A stretch of 10,503 nucleotides of DNA from NCBI GenBank assembly GCA_965371945.1, contig CBDVAK010000113.1, positions 1 through 10,503 of the forward strand, given 5' to 3'. Below the pieces are notes generated by a model. The model was not told the DNA's origin, ran no database searches, and worked only from the letters and a program-made list of their open reading frames with translations. This document shows positions 1 to 7,841 of this stretch, in pieces. This stretch comes from CBDVAK01 sp965371945 (GTDB lineage Bacteria > Pseudomonadota > Gammaproteobacteria > Competibacterales > JAHEDQ01). The translations under genes and the position numbers were made by a program. Positions within the stretch are counted from its first letter, which is position 1; every line of letters begins with the position of its first letter.

Positions 1-199
1 GCTGCTGGTAGTCGGCGGCCTCGGGCAGCCGGTACAGACTGCCGATGATGCGCCAGAAGGCGTTGCGCGGGTGAGCGTAATATTGCCGCGAATGCAGCGA
101 TTGCCGGCTCGGCATGGAGCCGAGAATCAGGGTGTCGGCATGGGCATCGGCGATCGGCGGGAAGCCGACGTCAATCGGATGGGGGGCTGAAGACGTCAC
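1..199 (-). CDS. DNA-deoxyinosine / uracil-DNA glycosylase-family protein, 5' part (runs off the left edge)
   Basis: Only the first 66 codons are in the window. The translation reads MTSSAPHPIDVGFPPIADAH, then a stretch with LILGSMPSRQS, QYYAHPRNAFWRII and GSLYRLPEAADY. The pattern GFPP...LILGSMP...QYYAHPRNAFW is what I recall for the DNA-deoxyinosine (hypoxanthine) glycosylase branch of the uracil-DNA glycosylase superfamily. These proteins excise deaminated bases in the cytoplasm; the GSMP and YYAHPRNAFW blocks belong to the substrate pocket region. The start is taken as GTG at 199-197 because GGAG lies 10 bases upstream and no ATG occurs in frame before the GSMP motif. With this start the gene overlaps the end of the upstream GGDEF-EAL gene by 29 bases in another frame, suggesting translational coupling or readthrough transcription. 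The catalytic C-terminal half is outside the window, so activity cannot be judged. Family assignment is fairly secure; the exact start less so. Confidence 0.8.
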   Translation of the reverse strand, partial: MTSSAPHPIDVGFPPIADAHADTLILGSMPSRQSLHSRQYYAHPRNAFWRIIGSLYRLPEAADYQQ

Positions 200-3161
200 T
201 ATCCAGCAGCTCCAGTGATGGCTTGCCGATGTAGTAGCCCTGGGCGTAATCGATACCGTACTTGTGCAGCAGTTCGATGGTCTCGTCGTCCTGCACGAAT
301 TCGGCGATGGTGCGCTTGCCAAAGCCGCTGGCGACTTGACCCAGGGCCTTGGTGATGACCTGATCATAGCGGCTGTGCGCCAGGTTCTTGATAAACGAGC
401 CATCGATCTTGACGTAGTCGGCCGGCAGCTCCTTGAGGTAGGAAAACGACGAGAAACCAACGCCGAAGTCGTCCAGCGCGAAGCGGCAACCCAACTCACG
501 CACACCCTCGACCAGTTGGCGGGCCAGGCGCAGGTCGGCGACCGCGGCGGTCTCGGTGACCTCGAAGATGAGCCGCTGCGGATCGACGTCGAAGCGCTTG
601 AGGTGCCCGCGTAGATTATCCACCAGGTCCGGGTCCTCCATGGTGCGCCCGGACAGGTTGACCGCAAAGCGTACATCACGGCCGGTCTTGAGCTCCTCGG
701 CCAGCCGCGCAATGGCCTTTTTGACCACCAGATTGTCCAGCGGCCGGATCAGGCCGGTGTCCTCCGCCAGCGGGATGAATGCCCCGGGCGGGTAGAGCTG
801 ACCGTCCGGCAGGCGCATCCTGACCAGCACCTCGTAGTGCGAGATCTTGCGGGTGACGATGTGCATGATCGGCTGAAACACCAGCACCAGATTGTCCGAG
901 GTCAGGGCGCGCTCGATGCGCGTCACCCACTGCGCACGCTGGCGCAGGCGCTCGCGGGCCTGCTCGTCCGGTGAGAACAGGTGCCAGTGACCCCGCCCGA
1001 GGTCCTTGGCCTGGTGCATCGCGACGTCGGCATTGACCAGCAGGTCGTAGGTGCTGGTGCCATGCTTGGGGTACAGGACGATGCCGATACTCACCGACAG
1101 GCTGTCGCCGTGGCCACCCGGCAGGCGTAGCCCAGCCAGACTGCGGGTGACATTGCGCGCCAGCTCGGCGGCCTCTTCTTCATCTATGCCGGGGACCACC
1201 AGCGCAAATTCATCACCGCCCAGCCGGCCCAATACACCACTCTCCCCACCCAGCAGTTGCAACTCCTCGGAGACCGTGCGCAGCAGGGTATCGCCGGCCT
1301 GGTGCCCACGCGTATCGTTGACAAACTTGAACTGGTCGATGTCCAGAAACAGCAGCGAGCCGCCCTTGCCATGCCTGACCGCGGAGGCCAGCAAGCGGTC
1401 GAGTTCTTCCTGAAAGCGCCGCCGATTGTACAGACCGGTCAGGGTGTCATGATCGGCCTGATACCGGATGCGCTGTTCCTGACGCCGCGCCTCGGTCACA
1501 TCGAGACCGACCGACAGGATGCGCCCCTTGCCACCCAGGCTGCCCGGGACACGAGAATGAAACCAGGCCACGTACCGCGCCGGCCCATCACGGCAAACCA
1601 GCGGCATCTCCTGTTTGATGTGCTCACGGTTGCCCTTGAGCAACTCCGAGAAGGCATGTCGCTGGACCTCGCTGGTGTCCGGTGGAAACAGGCGCCCGAC
1701 CATCGATTCGCCGATCAGCTCCTCGCGCGAGTAACCGGTCACCTGCTCGCCGAAGCGGTTGAGCATGGTGATGTGGCCACGATAGTCCTGCGTCGCGATG
1801 ATCACCTGCGCGGTTTCCAGCAGGCCCTGGACGAAGTTTTTCTCGCGCCGCAGGTCGGCGACGCTGTGGTTCAACTCCTGCTCGCGATGGCGTACGTCAT
1901 TTTCGAGGCTCTCGAGCTGGTCGGCCAGGGCCACCGCCGTGGTGTCGAGCAGGTCAATCTCATCGACGATACCGCGTGAACCGTGCCCGCCGAGAGTCTC
2001 TCTGACCCGCTTGAAGGCACCCTCGCCAAGCAGTGGAATGGCGCCAGCGGTGCGACGCAGGCGCGACATCGGACGCCACAGCAAGGCCAGCAGCAACAGC
2101 TCGGACAACAGCAATCCAACGCCACCGACCACCAGGCTGGCGTAGCGCGCACGATCGATAGCGGCCAGGTCTTCGCTGATCTCGTCGACCATCACCAGAT
2201 AACCCGCGGTGTCGCCACTAAAGCCGGACATGGGTCCCACCGTCACCTCGAAGTCACGCCCGCTGACCTGCACCCGGGATACCTCCCGGCTCCGCCGCGG
2301 CGGTGGCGCGTTCGCCGCCACCGCACGCAGAACCTCGAGATTGGTCGCCGGGTCGGTCAGGGCCACGACCTTGAAATTCCATGCCGACAGCACCCGATCA
2401 CTCTGCGAACCACCGACACCGGCCCCCGGCACCATCACGCCGACATCGACCCCGGTGATCTGGCGAAAACTCAGGATGACGTCAGCCAGTGAGGTGCCAA
2501 GCACCACCACGCCCACCGTACGCCCATCGGCAAGCAGCGGCACCAAGCCATAACGCAGGCAATTGAGCACGCAGTCGAGCAGGCTGGCCGGTGATTCAGT
2601 GTCCAGCACCCGGCGCACCCAGCGCTCCTCCTCGACCATGCTCAGCACGCCCGAGGCCCCCTGAATCGACCAACCAGCCAGAAAACCGCCCTCACGATCA
2701 TAGAAACGCGCCACATCGACGCCCATCTCCAGTTGCATCATCGGCCAGTGTGGATCGAATGCGCGCTTGAGCAGGCTTGCGCTCTGCTGGCTCAAGGCCT
2801 GCTGCATGTTGCCGAAGGTGGTGATCACCTGGGCCAGTCGCGACAGGTCGAGCTCACTCTTGGCCATCAACCCGGAGAAGGCATCAGCCAAGCGCTGCTG
2901 GTCCAACGAACGGGCGACCTCGAAGCGATCGACCTGATCGCGATAAGTGATGACGGTAAATATGGCCGAGGTTAACAGTGGCACCAGGCCGAACAGCAAC
3001 AGCGCCTTCCACTTGAAGCTGAAGAAGCGTGGCCGTGGCCCTGCCGGTGAGCCAATAGAGCGCGCCTGCTGTGCCAGTGCAGCGCTCGCGCCTGAATTTC
3101 GATCGAAATCCGGACTCGCCCCCGATATCACCGGGCGATCAGGCACATCAGGGGGGGGCAT
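171..3161 (-). CDS. Membrane sensor protein with periplasmic double-Cache-like domain, PAS, GGDEF and EAL (c-di-GMP turnover)
   Basis: This 996-residue inner-membrane protein should make and/or degrade c-di-GMP. Segments: cytoplasmic tail 1-50, membrane helix about 51-72, periplasmic sensor about 75-338, second helix about 340-362, coiled coil about 400-445, PAS about 446-558, GGDEF about 570-730, EAL about 740-985. The sensor resembles double-Cache domains and has a CxxxC pair (C197, C201). The cyclase motif GGDEF (648-652) is intact, but the I-site position reads GESG rather than RxxD, so product inhibition there is unlikely. The EAL site looks complete: E776 (EVL), N835, E867 and E870, D897-D898 (DDFGVG), K918, E954 and Q974 in QGYYIGKP. 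Phosphodiesterase activity is therefore well supported; cyclase activity is possible. The ATG lies 2 bases after the stop of the preceding gene, with a modest GGGGA 12 bases upstream. Eight C residues follow the ATG directly. Last complete gene of the leftward operon. Confidence 0.95.
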   Translation of the reverse strand: MPPPDVPDRPVISGASPDFDRNSGASAALAQQARSIGSPAGPRPRFFSFKWKALLLFGLVPLLTSAIFTVITYRDQVDRFEVARSLDQQRLADAFSGLMAKSELDLSRLAQVITTFGNMQQALSQQSASLLKRAFDPHWPMMQLEMGVDVARFYDREGGFLAGWSIQGASGVLSMVEEERWVRRVLDTESPASLLDCVLNCLRYGLVPLLADGRTVGVVVLGTSLADVILSFRQITGVDVGVMVPGAGVGGSQSDRVLSAWNFKVVALTDPATNLEVLRAVAANAPPPRRSREVSRVQVSGRDFEVTVGPMSGFSGDTAGYLVMVDEISEDLAAIDRARYASLVVGGVGLLLSELLLLALLWRPMSRLRRTAGAIPLLGEGAFKRVRETLGGHGSRGIVDEIDLLDTTAVALADQLESLENDVRHREQELNHSVADLRREKNFVQGLLETAQVIIATQDYRGHITMLNRFGEQVTGYSREELIGESMVGRLFPPDTSEVQRHAFSELLKGNREHIKQEMPLVCRDGPARYVAWFHSRVPGSLGGKGRILSVGLDVTEARRQEQRIRYQADHDTLTGLYNRRRFQEELDRLLASAVRHGKGGSLLFLDIDQFKFVNDTRGHQAGDTLLRTVSEELQLLGGESGVLGRLGGDEFALVVPGIDEEEAAELARNVTRSLAGLRLPGGHGDSLSVSIGIVLYPKHGTSTYDLLVNADVAMHQAKDLGRGHWHLFSPDEQARERLRQRAQWVTRIERALTSDNLVLVFQPIMHIVTRKISHYEVLVRMRLPDGQLYPPGAFIPLAEDTGLIRPLDNLVVKKAIARLAEELKTGRDVRFAVNLSGRTMEDPDLVDNLRGHLKRFDVDPQRLIFEVTETAAVADLRLARQLVEGVRELGCRFALDDFGVGFSSFSYLKELPADYVKIDGSFIKNLAHSRYDQVITKALGQVASGFGKRTIAEFVQDDETIELLHKYGIDYAQGYYIGKPSLELLDSDVFSPPSD
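210..213 (-). promoter_or_regulatory. Ribosome binding site supporting the GTG start of the glycosylase gene
   Basis: On the minus strand GGAG lies 10 bases before GTG at 199-197, inside the last codons of the GGDEF-EAL gene. It is the only reasonable Shine-Dalgarno/start pair found before the conserved GFPP block. Confidence 0.45.
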
Positions 3162-3163
3162 GC

Positions 3164-5302
3164 TTATACCAGTTCCCCGCCGCCGCTACGCAGGATGTCG
3201 TCAAGATCGGCTGCGGCAACCGGATGCCCGAACAAGTAACCCTGCACCACATCGCAACCGGCCTCCGTGACCAACTCCAGGGTCTCACGGTCTTCGACGC
3301 CCTCGGCCACCACCTGCAAGCCGAAACTACGCCCGAGTGAGACCACGGTCTTGAGGATGGCGTGATCGCCGAGATTGTCGATGGAACCACGCACAAAGCT
3401 CTTGTCCACCTTGAGCACATGCAACGGGAAGCGCTTCAGGTGGCTCAGTGAGGAGCACCCCATGCCGAAGTGATCGACGGCCATGCGAATGCCGAGGCGG
3501 TGAAATTGCGCCAGGCTGGTGGCCAGCGCGCTTGGGTCCAGGGAGCTGACGCTCTCGGTGATCTCGATACCCAGGCACTCGGCCGGCAGGTCGAACTCCT
3601 TGAGTGCCTTCTGGAAGCTCTCGAGGTGGTCGGCCTGTTGAAACTGGCGCAGCGATAGATTGACGTAGACCACCAGTTGATCGTATCCCTGCTTGCGCCA
3701 CGCCGCGACCTGACGGCAGGCCTCACCAATGACCCAATCGCCGAGGCTGATTATCAATCCGGTCTCTTCGGCCAGGCCGAGGAAGGTCATCGGATTGAGC
3801 ATGCCCCGTTCGGGGTGACGCCAACGTAACAACGCCTCCATGCCGACGACCTTCAGCGAACGGGCATCGAACTGGGGTTGGAAATACAGCAGGAAATCGT
3901 TGCGCTCCAATGAGCGGCGCAGGTCCTGCTCCAGTTCCAGGCGCTCCTGCACATGGCTATCCAGGGTCGGGTTGAACAATTGAAAGTTGTGCCGCCCCAG
4001 CTTCTTGGCCCGGTACATCGCGACGTCGGCGTTCTTGAGCAGGGTCTCGGAGTCTTCGCCGTCCTGCGGGAAAAAGCTGATGCCGATGCTGCTGCCGACG
4101 TACAACTGACGCCCATCGACGTCGAAGGTACGCTCGACCCGCTGCAGGATTTTCTTGGCCACCACGCAGGCGTCCTCGGTAGAGTTGACCCGCGGCAGCA
4201 ATAGCGCGAATTCATCACCACCAAAGCGGGCAAACAGGTCGCCGGCCCGCACAATGCCCTGGATGGCATCGCTGAAACACTGCAGCAGGCGGTCGCCGGT
4301 GGCATGCCCCAGGCTGTCGTTGATGGTCTTGAAGTTGTCCAGGTCCAGAAACAGCACGCCCATGCCGTGGTCGAAGCGCTTGGCCTTCTCCATCGCCCGG
4401 GTCAACTCGGCGACGAACAACTCCCGGTTTGGCAGGCGGGTGAGCGTGTCGTAATAGGCCATGCGCTCCATCTCGGAGGCGCTCTGCTTACGTGCGGTGA
4501 TGTTCTCGATCGCCACCAACAAGGTACCATCGGAGTCACCGCTACGCAGCAGCGGCGTGGCCGAGATATTGACCCACAGATGGCCCTTACCCTCCCCGCA
4601 GAGCTGAATTTCGAGATCACTCATCGCGCCGCTGCGCTGCACTGACTTGAACAACTCGGCCAGCCGCTCGGTGCACCCGGGTTCGCCGCAGAAGCGGTCC
4701 ATCCGCAGATCGACCAGACTCTCCGCGGTATGGCCGAGCATGTCGGCGAGGGTGGCATTGCCCATCATGATCCGCCCACGCGAATCGACCCTGGCCAAGC
4801 CCACCGGGGCCTGGTTGACTATGCTGCGATAACGCTCCTCGCTGAGCAGGATCTGGCGCACACCGGAGTCGCGTAGACGACGCTCGCGAAACAGCGACAA
4901 GGCCACCTTGATACGACCAATCAGCTCGACTTCGTTGACCGGCTTGTGGATGAAGTCGGTGGCCCCGGCGGCAAAGCTGCGGGTCAGCGCCTCGTTCTGG
5001 CGAAACGCCGCCCCGGTGACCACGATGATGGGGATGTCCGCGGTCTCCGGGTCGCGGGTGATGTGCTCACACACCGCGTAGCCGTCCATACCCGGCATCA
5101 TCAGATCGAGCAGAACCAGCCCAATGTTGCGGTTGTCGCGCAGCATCGCCAAGCCCTGCTCGCCACTGTCGGCCAGCAACACGTTGGGAAACCCGCCATC
5201 CATCAACAGGGCCTCCATCAAATCCAGGTTGTCGCGAATATCATCCACCACCAGGATGGGGATATCCGCGTCGTTCAGGATGGCCTGTCCGTCAATGCTC
5301 AT
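3164..5302 (-). CDS. Response regulator with REC, PAS, GGDEF and EAL domains; EAL metal site altered
   Basis: A soluble 712-residue protein, probably the phosphorelay output. REC is about 14-135: D20 and D21, phosphoacceptor D66, T96 and K120-P121. PAS is about 150-270, GGDEF about 280-445, EAL about 455-700. The cyclase motif GGDEF (361-365) is intact, and RAGD (352-355) is a proper RxxD inhibitory site, so this looks like a feedback-controlled diguanylate cyclase. In the EAL domain E489 (EALLRW), N548, E580 and E583, K631, E667 and Q687 are kept, but the metal-binding DD pair of DDFG reads D610-H611 (DHFGMG). In known EAL enzymes these adjacent aspartates coordinate the catalytic metals, so phosphodiesterase activity may be weak or lost; this is inference. 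Translation is coupled to the kinase gene: ATG overlaps its TGA by 4 bases, and GGGGAG sits 6 bases before the ATG. Confidence 0.95.
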   Translation of the reverse strand: MSIDGQAILNDADIPILVVDDIRDNLDLMEALLMDGGFPNVLLADSGEQGLAMLRDNRNIGLVLLDLMMPGMDGYAVCEHITRDPETADIPIIVVTGAAFRQNEALTRSFAAGATDFIHKPVNEVELIGRIKVALSLFRERRLRDSGVRQILLSEERYRSIVNQAPVGLARVDSRGRIMMGNATLADMLGHTAESLVDLRMDRFCGEPGCTERLAELFKSVQRSGAMSDLEIQLCGEGKGHLWVNISATPLLRSGDSDGTLLVAIENITARKQSASEMERMAYYDTLTRLPNRELFVAELTRAMEKAKRFDHGMGVLFLDLDNFKTINDSLGHATGDRLLQCFSDAIQGIVRAGDLFARFGGDEFALLLPRVNSTEDACVVAKKILQRVERTFDVDGRQLYVGSSIGISFFPQDGEDSETLLKNADVAMYRAKKLGRHNFQLFNPTLDSHVQERLELEQDLRRSLERNDFLLYFQPQFDARSLKVVGMEALLRWRHPERGMLNPMTFLGLAEETGLIISLGDWVIGEACRQVAAWRKQGYDQLVVYVNLSLRQFQQADHLESFQKALKEFDLPAECLGIEITESVSSLDPSALATSLAQFHRLGIRMAVDHFGMGCSSLSHLKRFPLHVLKVDKSFVRGSIDNLGDHAILKTVVSLGRSFGLQVVAEGVEDRETLELVTEAGCDVVQGYLFGHPVAAADLDDILRSGGGELV

Positions 5303-7836
5303 GGTTCACTCCCCGTGCCTCTGTCAGTGCTGCGCGGCATCGATGCCTCAGCCACCACCCGCGCGACTCGTTGCTCAAGACTGGAATCGCCTTTTTCAAT
5401 CACCTCGGTCACGCAGCGCTCCAGCTCGTTGCGCTCCTCCGCGGTCAGAACCTTGGCCGACACCACGACCACCGGCGTCCTGGCAAAGCGCGGCATGCCA
5501 CGTAGTTGCTGAAGGAAGCTGAGCCCGCCCATGACCGGCATCATCAAGTCCAGAAAAATCAGGTCCGGGGCGTAGTCTTGCAGCATATCCAGGGCCTGTC
5601 GACCATTCTCGGCCTCGCGAATCTCATCGGCGCGCGCGCCGATTTGCTCACGCAGCAAGGCACGCGCATCGGCGTTGTCATCGACCACCAAAATGCGGCC
5701 GGGACTGACGTCACCCGACAGCCGCTGGAGAATGGCCTCGACGGCACCGTCCGCGACCGGCTTGGTCAGCGCATCCAGCGCCCCGAGCACCATCGCCCGG
5801 TGACGATCGGCGACAATACTGATAACCACGGTCGGCACCTGATTCAGGTCCGGATCGGCCTTCAGTCGGCGCAATACCTCCCAGCCATCCATCCCTTCCA
5901 TCATCAGGTCCAGCGTAATCAGGCGTGGGCGTTCGGCGCGCGCCAGCTGCAGTGCCTGATCGCCCCCCGAGGCGGTCACCACCCGGATGCCCATATCGCC
6001 AATCAGCGTGGTCATCAGCTCGCGCGCATCGGGGTCGTCATCCACGACCAACACCGGACCGTCGGCTGCGTCGTACCCTGCCTGTCGATGCCCGCCCTGG
6101 TCGCTCGACATGCCCTGGCCACCACTCACGGCGGCGCCGGTCTGGACGCTGGCTTGGGCGTTGGCCGAATCGGGGCTCAGCACCCCGTCCCGCTCGAACG
6201 GTAACCGCAAAATGAAGCAACTGCCCTCCCCGGGCTCGCTCCGCGCGTGCAACTCGCCACCCAACAACTGTGCGATTGAGCGGCTGATGGCGAGGCCGAG
6301 GCCGGTCCCCCCGAAGCGACGCGTGGTACCGCTGTCGGCTTGCCTGAACGGCTCGAACACCGTCTCCATCTTGTCGACGGGGATGCCAATGCCGGTGTCC
6401 CGGACTTCGACACGCAGGACCGCACCGCCCTCATTCATGGCCTTGACCGTGACCCCGCCCTGCTCGGTGAATTTGATCGCATTCCCGATCAGATTGATCA
6501 GCACCTGCTTGAGCTTGCCACTATCGGTATTCACCACCGGCAGACCCGGCTCGACCTCCAGGTCGAGGCTGATGTGGCGTGCCTGCGCCTGCGGTCGCAG
6601 CATCTCCACGGTTTCGCGGCATACGCCGTCGAGGTCGGCGGCACGAAACTCCAGGTCCATGCGCCCGGCCTCGATCTTGGACAGGTCAAGGATATCGTTG
6701 ATCAGGGACAGCAGGTGCTTGCCGTTGCGATTGATCTTTTCCGCGTACCCCAACTCACGGTCCTGCAATACCCCCCCGCGATTACCGAGCAATACGGTGG
6801 AGAATCCGATAATCGAATTCAACGGCGTACGCAGCTCGTGGCTCATATTGGCGACAAACTCACTGCGCAGGCGATCGGCCTCGACCAACTCCTGATTGGC
6901 ATGGCGCAGGCGCACCGCCTGCTGCTGCACGGTCTGATAGCTGCGGGCGTTGTTCAGGGCATTACCGAGGGCATCGAGCACCGTGCGCAACGGCCGCAAC
7001 TGCTCCTCCCCCAGGGTGCCCGCCAGGCCGAAGACCATGACCCCCAGCGGTTGCTCACGGAACAGAATCGGCAGGCCCACGATACAGCGCACCGGGACCT
7101 CACCGAGGCCCGAGCGTATCGGCGGGACGCCCGCGCCATCCAGCTGATCGAGAATGATCGGCTCGCGCCGCCTGAGCACCTCCTCCGGCAGTCCGGCGCC
7201 GACATTGGCCCCCAGCATCCCCGTCACGGCCTCGCGATCGATGCCGTGACCATAGATATGCTTCAAGCCTTTGTCGTCATCGCCGTCACCGTCACGCAGG
7301 AAGAAGTTACCCACCGCGGCACCCGCCACCTCCATCCCGTAGCGCAACCCACTGCGTGCAATGCTGCTGATCTCGACGCTGTGCAGCTCCTCCAGAAAGG
7401 CGGCAAAGCCGGTCTCGCGCGCATATTCGACACGCAGTCTCTGATTTTGCCGGCTGACCTCGCTGCGCTTGTCTTCGATCTCCTGCTGCTGACCCTCCAG
7501 GCGCTGCACCGCGTCCTCGATTTTGTCCGCCATATCATTGACCGCACTCCCGGCCAGGCCGATGGCGTCCCGCTGCCGGTCTTCGATACGTTTATCGAGG
7601 CTCCCCGCCCCGATCGCCGCGGCCACCTCGGCCAGCCGCGCCAGACGGTTGTTCATGTGACGCAACAGCAGCATGCCGGCGATCAACACCAGAATCGACA
7701 CAAACACGCCAACCGATTGCCACAGGCGCTGCCGCTCGGGGATGTAATCCGGTGCGTAGGCGACGAACAACAGGATAGCCAACAGGCCCAACAGCACCCA
7801 GGTCATGGCGCGCATACGGAATACCTGGTACGCCAC
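5299..7836 (-). CDS. Hybrid sensor histidine kinase: two membrane helices, HAMP, GAF, HisKA, HATPase, two receivers
   Basis: An 845-residue inner-membrane kinase. Layout: membrane helix about 11-28, a loop of roughly a dozen residues, helix about 41-59, HAMP about 60-110, coiled coil about 105-140, GAF about 145-298, short helix, HisKA about 325-390, HATPase about 435-548, flexible Ser/Gly/Gln linker about 550-590, REC1 about 594-705, REC2 about 713-830. The H-box has H333 in NMSHELRTP; the N-box is around N452; ATP boxes are DTGIGIP (480-486) and GGTGLGL (509-515). REC1 has D599/D600, D643, S673 and K692-P693. REC2 has D719/D720, D763, S793 and K815, but KG replaces KP and MGG replaces MDG. 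With almost no periplasmic loop, the signal is likely membrane-borne or bound by GAF. No HPt domain is present. GTG is chosen as start because GAGG lies 9 bases upstream; ATG at codon 8 has no clear site. The 3' end overlaps the next gene by 4 bases. Confidence 0.95.
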   Translation of the reverse strand: MAYQVFRMRAMTWVLLGLLAILLFVAYAPDYIPERQRLWQSVGVFVSILVLIAGMLLLRHMNNRLARLAEVAAAIGAGSLDKRIEDRQRDAIGLAGSAVNDMADKIEDAVQRLEGQQQEIEDKRSEVSRQNQRLRVEYARETGFAAFLEELHSVEISSIARSGLRYGMEVAGAAVGNFFLRDGDGDDDKGLKHIYGHGIDREAVTGMLGANVGAGLPEEVLRRREPIILDQLDGAGVPPIRSGLGEVPVRCIVGLPILFREQPLGVMVFGLAGTLGEEQLRPLRTVLDALGNALNNARSYQTVQQQAVRLRHANQELVEADRLRSEFVANMSHELRTPLNSIIGFSTVLLGNRGGVLQDRELGYAEKINRNGKHLLSLINDILDLSKIEAGRMDLEFRAADLDGVCRETVEMLRPQAQARHISLDLEVEPGLPVVNTDSGKLKQVLINLIGNAIKFTEQGGVTVKAMNEGGAVLRVEVRDTGIGIPVDKMETVFEPFRQADSGTTRRFGGTGLGLAISRSIAQLLGGELHARSEPGEGSCFILRLPFERDGVLSPDSANAQASVQTGAAVSGGQGMSSDQGGHRQAGYDAADGPVLVVDDDPDARELMTTLIGDMGIRVVTASGGDQALQLARAERPRLITLDLMMEGMDGWEVLRRLKADPDLNQVPTVVISIVADRHRAMVLGALDALTKPVADGAVEAILQRLSGDVSPGRILVVDDNADARALLREQIGARADEIREAENGRQALDMLQDYAPDLIFLDLMMPVMGGLSFLQQLRGMPRFARTPVVVVSAKVLTAEERNELERCVTEVIEKGDSSLEQRVARVVAEASMPRSTDRGTGSEP

Positions 7837-7841
7837 CGCGG

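Noticed and set aside
1257..1979. Plus-strand open frame of 240 codons opposite the membrane GGDEF-EAL gene
   Set aside because: Antisense to the PAS and GGDEF regions of a well-supported protein; no domain seen in its translation.
6771..6777. Run of seven C bases inside the hybrid kinase gene as a slippage site
   Set aside because: It lies across ordinary glycine codons in the HisKA region; shorter than the C8 tract and not near a start, so expected by chance in GC-rich DNA.
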